42,316 nt of DNA. Source: Conidiobolus incongruus B7586. Lineage: Eukaryota; Entomophthoromycota; Entomophthoromycetes; Entomophthorales; Conidiobolaceae. Positions within the stretch are counted from its first letter, which is position 1; every line of letters starts with the position of its first letter. This document shows positions 10,900-22,819 of this stretch, piece after piece. Where the stretch lies: positions 1 to 42,316 of the forward strand of contig JNEM01008940.1 of assembly GCA_000697335.1 (NCBI GenBank), in the 5' to 3' direction. The position numbers and the translations under genes are program-made. Below the pieces are notes generated by a model, which saw only the letters and a list, made by a program, of their open reading frames with translations, ran no database searches and had not been told where the DNA came from.

Positions 10900-11230
10900 C
10901 TTATAATCTCTCAGATGGTATCATCATGACCAATATATATCGATACAATACAGAAACATCTATTCTCATCTAGTATCCTTACATCAACTCAATGTAATGG
11001 TCAATCTCCTGCTGCATATAGATCCACTTACTCTTTATTGGTTGATAGGCTATACTGTCAAGTCCTTGCAGTAACTCCTAAACCACTTCACCAGACCTAC
11101 ATTATTAAAACCGGGAATTTGGATGATTCATATCATCATCAGTCCGATCTGGGTCCTCTCAACTATTGACATAATCATTAAAACTCTCTTTCAACCCAAC
11201 TTATAACCAAATATCCTGAATCACCCCCTT
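10900..11230 (-). mobile_element. Decayed retroelement internal fragment (putative)
   Basis: This stretch is more GC-rich than its surroundings and adjoins the LTR-like sequence at 11333-11643. Read on the minus strand, pieces such as MQQEIDHYIELM recall the segment that opens the reverse transcriptase of Gypsy-type polyproteins. It is heavily broken, with several breaks, and old. The assignment is tentative, resting on a short resemblance and on position next to the LTR. Confidence 0.3.
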
Positions 11231-11332
11231 CGCTAATTATGTTCATAGCACTGCTTCTTCAAGTGGTGTTAATATCATAATCTATATTTATATACCCAAT
11301 ATCATAATATTAGCACTGGCTGGAAAGCCAAG

Positions 11333-11643
11333 TGTCCAATAACTTTTAAGTAAATAGTCGTCTTTCGGGACGGCTCCTGTTTGGTGATATAAAAGGGGTA
11401 ATTTATTGTTTGACCTGGATTATTGGGCTGTACCCAAGGAAGAGGACCGACGTGACAACTTGGTTGTAGTCGGCATATTTATAGTTTGTTTGACGTGTCT
11501 TCTCAGCGTACGAGCCGCAAGTCGGATGGAACGATTGATTGCATTTCTCGGGTGTATTTTGTCGTCACGTTGCAGGTGGATCTGTGATGAGGTCCTCGAA
11601 TGAATTGAATTGTTAAGGACGAACGGGTCCTCCGACCCGTGAC
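11333..11643 (-). mobile_element. LTR of a Gypsy-like retroelement (fossil)
   Basis: A 311-bp GC-rich block. On the minus strand it starts TGTCACGGGTCGGAGGACCC and is proposed to end at TTGGACA. It holds the palindrome CGGGTCCTCCGACCCG at 11626-11641 and a TATA-like TATAAATATGCC. The start resembles that of the solo LTR at 334. No matching target-site duplication was found for these borders, which fits an LTR still joined to a decayed internal fragment on its left. The inner border is uncertain. It is broken and not mobile. Confidence 0.5.
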
Positions 11644-12545
11644 AATATATATCGGTTATAATAAAATACATCAAATACTTAAAGAAAATTTTGGTATATG
11701 GAATTATTTTAACCAAGTAAAATTAAATTAATCCATTTAATTATAAAATATCCTATAGAATGAGTTACACTATTGATCAGAGTATATCAATGTATTGATA
11801 TTATGACCAATTAAACATAGTAATTATAATTATCAACTAAGGTAAGGACTCGATTATCCAAAAAAGATTATTATTACAATTTGGATATCAATGCAAATTA
11901 TCAAAATTGATAAAAATTGCTAAATCATAAATTGAATTATTATCTTTTCTAATCTTTGAAATATTATAATCTCAAACTTGTTTTAATTATATTATATATA
12001 TCAAGTATAAACTATACACTATATAGATTAATGCCGTATTAAATTAACTTTTAGACCATGTCTACGTTGGTCACATTGAATATAATTGTAAAACAGAAAT
12101 TACAATAATATACTTTTCTTCGAAATTGAATTTTAAATAGAGCGAGAGTTGGGGTCCTGAATCATTGATAATTTAGAGTATTTTATAACTTATGAATAAA
12201 ATATATTATTCAAAGATTTCTCATTTGATCAATTATATTAATGCTGTACTAAGTAATGACATATTTGAATTTTATCATATACCACAGTCCTAATCGTCTC
12301 TTTTGCTCAAAATTAAACAACCTTTCCAATCAACCATTTTAATTGGCCAATTCCCTTCACCATTTCTTAATTAAGATATTCATCAATTCGTAGTCATACC
12401 CATAATAAAGAGTTAGCTTGAATTTATGATAATAATAATCTCAGTATAATATACAACATTGCTAAATAACCAGTAACAACCTTCAATACATTCTAATAAT
12501 ATAGCTCTTTGTAAATTATTATTGTATATTTATTATATTGAATAA
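11644..12545. other. AT-rich intergenic region upstream of TFIIIC gene
   Basis: No gene seen. The last few hundred bases must hold the promoter of the rightward TFIIIC gene. No clear TATA box was singled out. Confidence 0.5.
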
Positions 12546-15500
12546 ATGTCACTACAGTCGAGGTTAGAGAATGCATGTGTTGAGGTAGCAATTGAAGGGT
12601 CAAAAGGTACCAATTATTCCAGTTCCATATATCCTATTAAATACCAATTCAAAGTTATAGGTGCTACATTAGACCAATTATGGAATTTTATTATGGATTT
12701 TCAAGAGACTTTACCCAGCTTTAACGCTTTTGAACCCGACCAACCTTCGGTCAGTCACAATTTCATATTGGATAATGGAACCAAGCAATGGATTTGGTCC
12801 GATTTAATTAAAATTCCTCATATTTATTTTAAAGATAATAACGAAGTAATAGATATCAACATGATAGTATCTGAATTAAAACTAACACTATCTTTAATTA
12901 GAATATTTTAGATTTCACAAGTGAACAATATACAGAGGTAGAGAGGAAAAAGGAAAATTTTAAAATTTATTCGCACAGTGACCTCGTTTATAAAGCTTGT
13001 TTGGGAAACGCTTCAGTATCTTACGTCGCTGGCAAGGAATTGGAAGTACTCCAACATATTTTGCAGTCTAGGGAAAATGGCGTCACGCAGAAAGCTTTAG
13101 TTGATCACTTTAATATTACTTCGAAAAATATGTATTCCTTGCTTAAGAGACCTCTCGCTCAGAAATTAGTGTATTTTTATCTATTTCCATGTCAGGTTTT
13201 TATTTTGATATTAACTTTAATTTTAGCTATAAATTACCTATTGTACATAATCAAGCTCACACACATTTATTCGTCCACCATCGATACTTATTTCAAAATA
13301 GCGCATATTTAACGACATTAACAGTAAAAAAATTGCATTCGAAATCTAAAGGTAACAACGATCAAGACGAAGATGACGATGACGAAGATCGCAACGACGA
13401 AAATATCATGATGGAAAAAGACGAATTCGATAAAGATGATAACGATTTTGAAATTTCGCTACAGGGAGACGATTTAAAAGTGGCCATTACAGAATTATTA
13501 TACTATGCCAGGGACCAGACGATGTATGTGGATGAAATGTGCGAGGCTTTGGGGATTCAGAACTGCAATCGAAGGACTAGAACCAGACTCAATCGACTAA
13601 TTCACAATCTCGTTCGCCAGCGTTATTTGTATCGATTCGTTGTCACTGCGCCCAACACGGGACACTTGAAGCGATGTGTCCAAGTTCTGAGACTGTATCA
13701 GCCATTTACACAAACTCAAGAAAGATATCTTACTTCTCAGAGCAAACTTGAAGAAGTATACATTGGTCAACCTCTATATTCCCAATTTTTGGACAAGATT
13801 ATCGAGTCTGGAGATCAAGGTTGCACTTTTAAAGACCTTGCACAGTCTACAGGTGGTCTATCTATTCGATACATAGAAAAAGCGGTCGACCGTCTTGCTA
13901 AGACCAACGACGACAACGGGAATCCATTATGCATTAAAGTGAACGAATTTCAAGGACGTGTAAAATACAATCGAATATATTCGTATGAAAAGTATCAGTC
14001 CATCCAAAATTCGGATACCAAATTGGAGTTGGATGAGAATGTTCAAAATACAATGAATAAGCTCGCCGATCTCAAATTATTTACTAGTAATACTTTGAAA
14101 ACGAGATTTGAAGTGATTACGGAACTTCTTTGGAAACTTAAGGTATGTAAAGTAGATGTCGATTTAATTCAAGCAGCTAGGGAAGCGTTTCACAAACGCG
14201 GTATCAAAAGTTCAATGGATAAAAAAACACTCAACACAACCATGCAGATACTCGAAAAGCATGATATTGTAACAAGACAATCACTCTGTATCAATACATT
14301 AGCCGGAGAAGCTGTCAGTTTTAACATTTATTACCTTTCGATTTATTCATCCAATTCACCAGAAGTTCAAACTTGGATTGATGATCAGCGCAATCGAATG
14401 ATTATGAATATCCCTAAAAAACCTCATTCTGCTGAGCCCAAGCAAAGAGCTGACGTGGAATCTTGGGCTGATATCAAACAGAGGATCGATCCTGCAAAAT
14501 TAGCCTTCTTTGAAGGTGCAGGAAGAATGATTGGAAGTATTCCTAATCAAACACCTTCTATATCTGAATTTCAAGATCCTGGTAGTGAGAAATATTGGCT
14601 TGTATCATCTCTTAGAACTGGGTATGTCCATGCTTCGATGATCCGAGCTCAAATTCTCCACTTGAGTATGCTCAGGATTTTAAACGAATACTCATTAAAT
14701 GATGTCAATACCGCGTCCTTCATCAAATCCAACATCAACCCCGAACGCATTATTTCTACTGAAATGCTATTCAACAAAATGACATTGATGAATTATATGA
14801 ATTTGGTAGTTATTGGAAGACCTACTGACGAATTATTCGATTTTATTGCCAAACCTAGTAATTTGAAATTGGTTTTAGAAGATCTTCCACCTAATATTAA
14901 GAAAATCGTATTTTCAACTTACACTAAGTATAAATCCAGGATGAAAACTAATATGGGTATTTTGTTGAATCTTGGTTTGGTGTATCCTGTCAAGAAAAAA
15001 GAAGACGATTCTGGTATCCCATATCGATCCAGTATTAACGATGTTGAAGAACATCTCAAAGAAGAATCTCTGGTTCCATTTTATTACATGGCACCCGAAG
15101 TCCCAATGTATGACTACGGTATCGAAGATTACCAATTCAAACCGATGGGTGTGTTCCAAGTTCGAACCATTGAACAGGTTGCTAAGTTTTGGAAGGATCT
15201 TGAACGTATAGCTACTCGCAACTCTAAAACCATCGAAAACAACGTATCTCTGCCGCCCGAGGTAGCCGAAGTCGAAACGCGATTAGAAAAGTCGAGATTG
15301 ACCAAGTATTTCAGAGTGATTCAACCCATCAGTATTATTCGAAATACTCATCACTGGAAGATCTGCCACAGTCATTCCGCTGAACAGCGTAAATTTTTGG
15401 AATCGTTCGTCGATCGCAAGAGAGGCCTCACTCCTTTGAACGATATTAACAAGTGTCAATATATTGCTACATCGTCAGGGTTGTCATTATTCCACGTCAC

Positions 15501-18108
15501 TCAATACTTTAAGAAGATTCGTCAGGACCATAAAGATAAGAAGCAGAGTGATTCTATGAAGACTGTACGAAATATGCGAATGGCAAAAGTTAGCAAAGCG
15601 CTGGACAATTTCGACAGAACTGGCAGGAGTGGAAAGGTACCTATGCATTCTAGAGCTATGAAATTGGCTATGGTTAGCAAAAACCATCTCAATCCCGATA
15701 TGGATGGTGAAGCTCCTTTCATCCCGGATGAAGAGGGATTCCACTCACAGGTTATCCTTCCATCCAATATTGTGAATCACAAATCACAATATGAACAACA
15801 CAAGACAAGAGTCAAAGCTTGCCACGACTACGACTTCCAAATTCTTCTTGTTTATACTATTTTGAAATTTCGTGCTTATAGAGATAATGTAATTCGTTGG
15901 ATCGGTACTTTAAATCTATTTCCCAACACTCATCGTGAATTTTGTCGTAGAAGAGTTTCCACGCTGTCAAAGCAGCCAATGGTGGGTTTGAAATTGGCTC
16001 ATATGAAAGCCCAATGGAAGGAGTTGTACCCGGAGGCTATTCGTACTGGTGCTCTTGTTGAGAAACTTTATGATTCAAATGGTGACTATCAAGTGCTCAC
16101 ACCATCGAATCCTAATCCATTAGATCCGTACTCCTACTTGCCTGATCATATTCCACATGCCAAATATAACCTAAAAGAGCAGTTGGAATATTTCGAAAAG
16201 CATTATGTCCCAGGAGTTGAAGAGGGAGATACACTTCAGACCGAAGAACAACAATCTCAGAAATCTATCACTACGTTTCATCTTCCCAAGTATTATCATC
16301 AAATTCCCGAGCTCTTTTATGCTACTGCCAAATCCAATGTCAACTTATCTATTCAAAGTCATCATTACTATTTACTCCCACATGTCTCTCTTGCCACTTC
16401 TAATGTTTTAGATCTGTCTTCAGTTGATCAAGGTACTTTGAATCAAATTTGTCAAACTCCAATTTCCAAGATCGTTGTAGCGTACAAAGGGCATCTCGAA
16501 TACTCTCACGATGTAGTAGATTTCTTTGAAGATCGTTATGATGTTAAAAATTCTATTAAATCTCGCGCTCTTCTTTCCTTTGTTATCAATCAAACGTGTC
16601 GATTCAACTTCATCACACTTGATGACCCTTCTCTCAACCTTATCTACCCCGCCTACCAATCGCCAAAAGTCAATGCTGTATACAGAGTGAATCCTCAGGA
16701 GCATGTCCTATCAGGTCTTATCAAAATGATTCTATTCAGTTCCGACAATGTCTACAATCAGTCATTAGCCCAAGAATTACTACAAAACTTTACCGAAAAA
16801 ACTCTTGTGAAAGTCTTAAATATGCTTAATCAGATGGGTGTCATCACCAAGCGAAAAACCGCAGTTTCTGAAGGGAATAGCGTCGCTAGAAATAATATGT
16901 TCCTCAATCGCGTCATTCCCGGCCGCTCTCTCCACATGTCTGATCGCTTCCTCCTCATCGTTATGGGACCTTATCAGCCTGGTATTCTGCGACAGGCGGG
17001 ATTTTATCTGCAACAGTTGGTTCAGTATCATACTCAGCATCCTCAAACTAAATTTACATTGTCTCCTTTCATTTCATCGGCTGGGATGATGACCCTGTTG
17101 GATATTCTGGGATCAGACCATGTCCAATTAGTCGGTCAATTGAATCCAAAGACTGAATTCTCGTGCGAATCCGCCAGAGCTCGCAAGCAGAGTTATGATT
17201 CCGTAGAATTTGAAATCAAATTACATTTCAAAAACAGTTTTGAAATGTTGTCATCCCAGAATAGATTGGTTGAAGATAAATCAACGAAACGCAGTCCTGA
17301 AGACCAAGAGAATCAGTCCAAGAAGCAGAAACTCTCAAAACAAGATCCCAAGACTAATAACCAATCGGTACAAATCGACTCCGAAACATCCTGGCTGAAA
17401 TCTTACACCCGGGAGGAACAAGATATAATCTATAAATTAATCAAACTAATTTCTGAGTCGAAGAACATGGGCTTCCCCGAAATGCATTTAGCTCGCGTGT
17501 TCCCCCAACTCACTTGGGACCAATTCCAACGCTATCTCGATATTCTAAAATGTAACCGATATGCGGAACAGGTGGGACTTGATGTCAAACGCTGGATTTT
17601 GCCCAAACACGCTCACCACTGGAAAGTCAGTCTTAACTCAAGTTCTTTATTATCTTATTCGAGTAACGTTCAAGACATTTACCAAGACAACGATTACGAC
17701 ATTCCTTCCCCCTCTATTTCCAGTTTGGATATCAAGTATGTAAGTCCTCGCATCTGGATCGATCTGAACGGCGACCTCAATAACGAAATGTACCTGACCA
17801 TGATGGACTTAGTTCTCTGCACTATCATTCGCAAGCCTGGCATCACAAAATCCAACCTTGTGCGCAAACTCGAGGGTGCACTCATTCCCATCGAAATTGG
17901 CGAGCTTCTGGACTACCTTGTGCAAAATGAGGCAATTTATTCGAAATGTTTCAACCAACCTCAAAAACCCACATTATTTTCGAAGACTCGCATCTTCAAG
18001 CCAATCTCTAAAAGTCTTGATGATTTGAAGATTTCCGAGATGAATGGATTGGTCACGAGTTATTGGCCCAACGGTCAGTGTTATGCTAAATTCTGTAAGA
18101 TTAAATAA
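12546..18108 (+). CDS. TFIIIC B-block-binding subunit (Tfc3/GTF3C1-like)
   Basis: Largest DNA-binding subunit of TFIIIC, which binds the B box of tRNA genes so that RNA polymerase III can be recruited. Three exons, 12546-12845, 12902-13170 and 13227-18108, with two 56-bp GT-AG introns, encode 1816 aa. For intron 1 a donor at 12867 would also keep the frame but leaves only 35 bp. The N-terminus (LENACVEVAIEGSKGT) matches the start of human GTF3C1. The B-block winged-helix domain crosses intron 2 at about residues 130-215, and its continuity across the junction supports the splice. An acidic stretch lies at about 232-264 and a second winged helix at about 370-420 (GQPLYSQFLDKIIESGDQG). The C-terminal half has further family-like segments (about NRVIPGRSLHMSDRFLLIVM) and a Lys-rich linker. 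Exon 3 is one uninterrupted frame of nearly 4.9 kb. Length fits the family (human about 2100, yeast about 1160). Confidence 0.9.
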
Positions 18109-18278
18109 TTGAATTTATTTTATTATTTAATAAATTTGAGATATTGATATATAATTTATTTTTAAAATGAATTTGATAATTTTAATTCAAATCCCATAAA
18201 TACAATTATAACAGATATCTCTATTTATTCAAAGTCAAATTCAGTCATTCCCATCATTATATCATTAATAACCAAAAA

Positions 18279-18728
18279 ATGAGTAGCATTTACAAATCCA
18301 AATATAATCAAAAGCATTCTAACGACGATCTCACAACCCTTGGTGAGAATCAATCGCCATTAGAGCAAGAACTTCACCAACGTTTAGACCAACTTTTGGA
18401 CCAACTTCTCGACAGTTTTTACGACGTTCTAATTTCTAGCAAAGGCAGTACGCAGTTAGCCAACGCCAAAATTGAAGACAAAGATATTTATAAAAGTTTT
18501 CAAGATGAGTATCAAATTGAAGTACGTACTCAAAGTATCATTAAAACTGTTGAAGAGTTGATTACATTTAACGAAAATTTAAAAAAAATGATATTACTTA
18601 ACAATAATCCAGTGAATAATTTGAATTCTAGGAATTCAGTGGAGAAACTTAATAGATTGAAATATTTGTTGGAATTTAAAAAGGAACTTAAAGGGTTTCA
18701 GAATGCGCTGTACCAATGTTTGAATTAA
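18279..18728 (+). CDS. Mediator subunit 22 (Med22/Srb6)
   Basis: A 149-aa single-exon gene. Residues from about YKSFQDEYQIEVRTQSIIKT through ELITFNENLKKMILLNN match the core of MED22 (human [32 protein letters not shown]), including the conserved hydrophobic heptads and the ILNN/ILND end. MED22 is a helical subunit of the Mediator head module and pairs with MED11. Mediator links activators to RNA polymerase II in the nucleus. The N-terminus contains a Leu/Gln-rich repeat (LDQLLDQLLDSFYDVL) continuing the helical bundle. Length is normal for the family. It starts 170 bp after the TFIIIC stop in the same direction and ends 35 bp from the convergent GTPase gene, so the 3' ends probably overlap as transcripts. 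Confidence 0.8.
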   Translation: MSSIYKSKYNQKHSNDDLTTLGENQSPLEQELHQRLDQLLDQLLDSFYDVLISSKGSTQLANAKIEDKDIYKSFQDEYQIEVRTQSIIKTVEELITFNENLKKMILLNNNPVNNLNSRNSVEKLNRLKYLLEFKKELKGFQNALYQCLN

Positions 18729-18763
18729 TGGATGTCTATTATAAGGTTTATTGTAATAAATTT

Positions 18764-19485
18764 TTATATTTGATTTAGTATACTTTGTTTTAATTTTTCT
18801 ATCCCTCCGTGAGCTTCGTCCTTACTAGTTATTATAGCAGTCTTATTACATATAGATTGTACTAATTTCCAATTGGTGCCATTCACCAATTCAACAATAC
18901 TGACCTCATCCAACTTCTTATATGTTGGGTGCTTGTCCCCCTTAGTTAGTACTAACTGAACGGGAATTCTATAAGGTCTTAGGGTTTGAAGCATCAATTC
19001 ATCAATCTGATTTAATCCTCGTTTACTATTGATCAACATATAAATTTGTTTTAATTTGGAACTTTCTTGAAAACAATGATTCACCAATTCTCCCCACTCT
19101 TGATGGGATTTGTAGCCATAACCAGGTGAATCTATGAGTAACAATTGTTCATTTAAACTGATTAAATTCAGTTTTTTGGTATGCCCCTAAAATAACAATT
19201 AATAATGATACAAAATATTCTTGATATATAATTTTACAGGTTTTTTGGAAGTTTTACAAATTTTTGTACCCGTAATCTTGTTAATTAAAGTGGATTTACC
19301 TGCGTTACTTGCACCTATAAATATAATCTAAATATTGTTAATAACTAAAACATTTAAATTAATGATATAGTTACTTCTGGCAAATGTCTATTAGGCCAAT
19401 TAATCAATTGGTACTGATTGATAGATTTCCATAGTTGAATGTTGTTGGTGTTGAATATTGATTGATATTTTTTGATTGAAGTCAT
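18764..19485 (-). CDS. EngB/YihA-type GTPase, probably mitochondrial
   Basis: Three exons on the minus strand, 19485-19375, 19327-19238 and 19186-18764, with introns of 47 and 51 bp, encode 207 aa. All GTPase motifs are visible: P-loop GASNAGKST in exon 2, the G2 threonine in GHTKK at the start of exon 3, G3 DSPGYGY, G4 TKGD and G5-like ITSKDEAHGG. The DSPGYGY sequence is diagnostic of the EngB/YihA family (GTPBP8 in animals), which assists ribosome assembly. Eukaryotic members act in mitochondria. The N-terminus is basic and Asn/Gln-rich and could be a weak presequence, but this is not certain. Each intron falls between codons and the join rebuilds the motif order exactly, so the model is strong. 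Confidence 0.88.
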
Positions 19486-19615
19486 CTTATTTTAATGTGA
19501 TCCATCAAATGTGGATTGATTTTATATCAAATGAGTGTTTGTATATTTATGGGATAATTTAATAGGGTTTATTGAATATTTACTGCTTTAAAAAAGTTAA
19601 ATAAACGTTTAGGGT

Positions 19616-20431
19616 TTAATTATGCTCTGAGTTCCATATACTCATATCGAGATGATCCTCATCTCCGTGATTGGTATGGGTATGTTGATGTTGACGATGG
19701 TTAAATTGCGTACTGTCTAAAGTATCTTGTGACAAGCTGGAAGGCGGACGGATCGGTGACCTGATCCTAGAACTTGCTGCTGATTCACTCTCAAGATCAC
19801 TATCTCTACGATGATTTAAATAGTAGTAGTTACCTCCACTCGGTTCAATGCTGTTCAACTTGTATTCTCCCTGATTCATTACTATTAGTTTTGGGAACTG
19901 TTTAACTAACTGATAAATTCTGAGCTCTCCCATATCGTTATAACTCTGGAACCAGTACAGTCCAATTAACTGCATCCAGTGGTACATTGGAAAGAAGTGC
20001 TGAATAAGATCCACATTCAAATTCAATAAATTAAGACTGGCAAATATACACCAATACGACAGCCACTGCGACTGTTGCCAACTGTCTGGTATCAAACAAT
20101 ATTTCAGGGTATTGTACAGGGGATAAACTGTACCCACTAGTGTAAAGCAAGCTCTCTTAGAGTAATTATTCAATTTCCTTATAAAATAAACTGTCATTAA
20201 CGACTTCATACACAACAACATACTCGGTGTAATACCGAACCTTAGGAAGTATTGATTCAACGTAGTTTTACTGTGACGTTGGTCATATTCTAGAGATTTT
20301 AACTTGAGTTGATAATATACACTCATCGAGATTAGTTTTATTTCCGAACTTATTAAATCGGTCAATTGTAAGTTATTGGTGCCTTCTTGCATTATTAAAT
20401 TGTCTTTCGTTATCATTTCGTTAAATTTCAT
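19616..20431 (-). CDS. REEP/TB2-DP1-HVA22 family membrane protein
   Basis: A 271-aa single-exon protein. The TB2/DP1/HVA22 core is at about residues 100-180: TVYPLYNTLKYC, then WLSYWCIFASLNLLNLNVDL, then FPMYHWMQLIGLYWFQ and a RIYQLVKQFP end. This matches the family pattern of YP-ysty, qWLtYWvv and the P-Y-lK-l-l-w segment. Family members (Yop1, REEP5) form hairpins in the endoplasmic reticulum membrane and curve tubules. The N-terminal 100 residues contain one further hydrophobic stretch (about 65-90). The C-terminal 80 residues are polar, with Ser, Arg and His runs (HRQHQHTHTNH), and lack any domain. It is longer than Yop1 (180 aa), closer to REEP1-4 in layout. Its start lies near the end of a dense cluster; the next 430 bp rightward is non-coding. 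Confidence 0.75.
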   Translation of the reverse strand: MKFNEMITKDNLIMQEGTNNLQLTDLISSEIKLISMSVYYQLKLKSLEYDQRHSKTTLNQYFLRFGITPSMLLCMKSLMTVYFIRKLNNYSKRACFTLVGTVYPLYNTLKYCLIPDSWQQSQWLSYWCIFASLNLLNLNVDLIQHFFPMYHWMQLIGLYWFQSYNDMGELRIYQLVKQFPKLIVMNQGEYKLNSIEPSGGNYYYLNHRRDSDLESESAASSRIRSPIRPPSSLSQDTLDSTQFNHRQHQHTHTNHGDEDHLDMSIWNSEHN

Positions 20432-20859
20432 TATTTATTTAATTTTTTTAATGTTAAGGGGTTTTAAGGAATAGGAAGGCATGTAAAGTAATTAGTGATG
20501 TTCTTGAATTCAGTTATGGGTTTTAGGACTTAAATTAATGAGAAATATTCAAATCATGTGATAATTGGTTATTAAAAATCCCATAAATTTTCTCCTTTAT
20601 GTTTTGTTATTGTAAATCGCTATGATTATCAATTTTCCTTGAATAAATAAATAATTGGTTTTGATATGGATAGTTTGTAGAATTGTAACCACTGTTGAAT
20701 TAAAGGATGTTCTGTGATATATTGAATCTTGATCCAAATCTAACGATTGTACCCCTCTGTTTTTAATTTGAAATCAAATCTAATTATTAATACAAGCAAA
20801 TAATACTTATATGTGAGATATTCAGCTTGAATAATCATTGAAACTGTGAGGGAAAGCTG
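20432..20859. other. Intergenic, promoter side of REEP-like gene
   Basis: No gene seen. It carries the upstream region of the leftward REEP-like gene. Confidence 0.4.
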
Positions 20860-21518
20860 GAACAAATTATCAAACAAATGGCAACCATTCAGTGTCCTAA
20901 TTGAGCCTAACGACCCAGATTGACTGGATTAACTATCAACACTGCTGTAACAAGGATGTCAAATTTGCCATTGATTCCAATATACGGGCAAATTTTGGGA
21001 GAATTGCAACAAATTGGAATCATTGACGGAATCGAATCATATTGAGAACAATATATTATATGAACCCAACTTATTTAATATCCAAATTAGATATAAATCA
21101 AAAAACTTTATCTGAAAATAATATTAAAGTTGGAAAGGCTTTATACAAAGATGTGGTCAACTCTTCCAAAATCAATACCTTTTAGATCAACTTCAGCAAT
21201 TACTAAATTTCAAATTTATGAAAGATCAAACTCTAAAAAATTTGAATATTGGCCAAATTTACAAGTTTTATGAGGAATTTGACCCAAATAAAATTTTTGA
21301 TTAGAGATCACTTTTTAATGGTGTATAATATGATCAGTGCTTGGGGATTTTTGTTGATTTGTACATTTTTCAATTAGCTGAATGTCGGTTATGAGTCGCA
21401 CAAAAGTCAGGAACTTCGACTTGAGTTAAACGGATTGAAGCAGTACTTTGTCGAGGGATTGGGCTACGAATTAATAGACGATTCTATAGGTTGGATTGAA
21501 GATGGTAGACCTCAATAG
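20860..21518 (+). pseudogene. Decayed or multi-exon gene, unknown family
   Basis: Several coding-like pieces lie in order on the plus strand but in changing frames. An early piece reads DWINYQHCCNKDVKFAIDSN; the next starts at an ATG (MNPTYLISKLDINQKTL); then come LDQLQQLLNFKFMKDQTLKN, a hydrophobic piece MISAWGFLLICTFFN, and a last piece ending YELIDDSIGWIEDGRPQ at 21518. The final piece, from about 21381, is open for 45 codons and follows a TTTTTCAATTAG that could be a splice acceptor. I could not find a set of introns that joins all pieces, so decay is the simplest reading, though a gene with short exons is not excluded. No family was recognised. Confidence 0.35.
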
Positions 21519-22196
21519 TATTTTAGCCAAAAATTTAAAATTTTTTAAAAACTGGTGATGTCATTTCTTAATTTTCGAAATTAGTAGCAATTTTCAGCCA
21601 CTTTTACCAATATAAAAGGTTTATTAGTTATTTAATATATTTGATGATGGTTTTGGCATTTTTTATACCATTTTTCAAATTAGAGAACCTAATGATTTAA
21701 CCATTTGGATATTTAACTAAAATTAATCAGTTGGTTGAATTCTTTAGGGTTTTTGTTATTGTTTCACATTAATAAGTTATATCAATTAAAGTTTGAATTT
21801 CAACCAAATACTAAAATTTTATCATTATTTATTATCGTTTTATTAATATTATATAAAATCAAATTTTTATTGGAATTTAATTCATTTATGTCAAATATTT
21901 GAGTTGAAAATAAATAACAGTATTACTGACTAGTTTAGTGAAATCCACAATTATGAAATCAAGTGTTTATACAATGGTCTTATATCATAATCATTTACAA
22001 TTATTTTTCATTAAATTATTACAATATATCAATAACACCCAAAACTTAGTATAATTATCAAGTATGTTAAATCAAATACACTTATTTTCCATTAATATTA
22101 AAAACTTAGTAGTAATTCTTAATAAAATATACCTTCTAAAATTTATTATGAATTAATATATAATAAAAAAATTAAACAAGTAAAAAATTAATTGTT
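21519..22196. other. AT-rich intergenic region
   Basis: No coding frame or RNA gene seen. It borders the inverted Hsp20 copy. Confidence 0.5.
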
Positions 22197-22231
22197 AACA
22201 AATAATAGCACAAACCTCAGGCAATTATTAA

Positions 22232-22765
22232 TTATGCCAATTGTATGGTTTTGCGATCCTTGGGAAGTTTGTATAATGTTAAAGTTAACAGTCCATTCTG
22301 ATATTCTGCAATGATTTTGTCTTCGTCAACCTTTTCAGAGAATTCAATTGTTTTCTTCTATGGCTTGGAAGAAATTTGACTGATAAGCGGCTTAAACTCT
22401 TCATACTTGGGTGGTTGGCCTTCCTTCTGGGTAGTTTCCTTTTCAGATATTGATTCATTTTCTTCATTGGCGCCTTTGTCCACCTTCTCTACCTTCTCCC
22501 AATCAGAATTGGATTCCTTATTATTGTTGGTGATGATGGTTAAAGTATTTTCAGAAAATTTGATGTCAATGGCTTCTTTAGGGACACCTGGCAATGAAAC
22601 TCTGACCTTGTAAGCTTCTTTTGATTCTAGAATATCCGAGCTTGGAACTGCAAATTTAGATTCACTAAGCTTGTAGGATTTGTAAATTGGGGTGGTGTAG
22701 AATTGAACAACATTGTTACAAGGAGTGTGAATGGTCTTGTAGCAAAGAATGATGAAATTATTACT
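22232..22765 (-). pseudogene. Hsp20 pseudogene (inverted second copy)
   Basis: Same open region as 1809-2342. A TAT to TAG change at 22358-22360 stops the frame before the last third of the alpha-crystallin domain, so the closing NGLLTLTL strand would be lost. Other differences from copy 1 are a Phe/Tyr change in the N-terminal arm, Ser to Tyr and Asn to Asp near the C-terminus, and one silent change. As in copy 1, no AUG lies in frame upstream of the domain. The few differences mean the duplication is recent compared with normal divergence. Confidence 0.85.
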
Positions 22766-22819
22766 TTATTATGGTATATTTTAATGAATTGTTTGAATTT
22801 TCAACGCCCGTGACATAGC

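Noticed and set aside
11406-11716. Open frames of 65 and 98 codons on both strands of the LTR-like block
   Set aside because: They lie in LTR sequence, overlap each other in opposite directions, and match no protein.
14914-17891. Several antisense and alternate-frame open stretches inside the TFIIIC exon
   Set aside because: All are shorter than 100 codons, lie inside a 4.9-kb coding frame with clear family similarity, and have no similarity of their own.
20860-21518. Possible identity of the decayed region as an ATP synthase or other mitochondrial subunit
   Set aside because: The resemblance was limited to composition and one hydrophobic stretch; no ordered motif match could be made.
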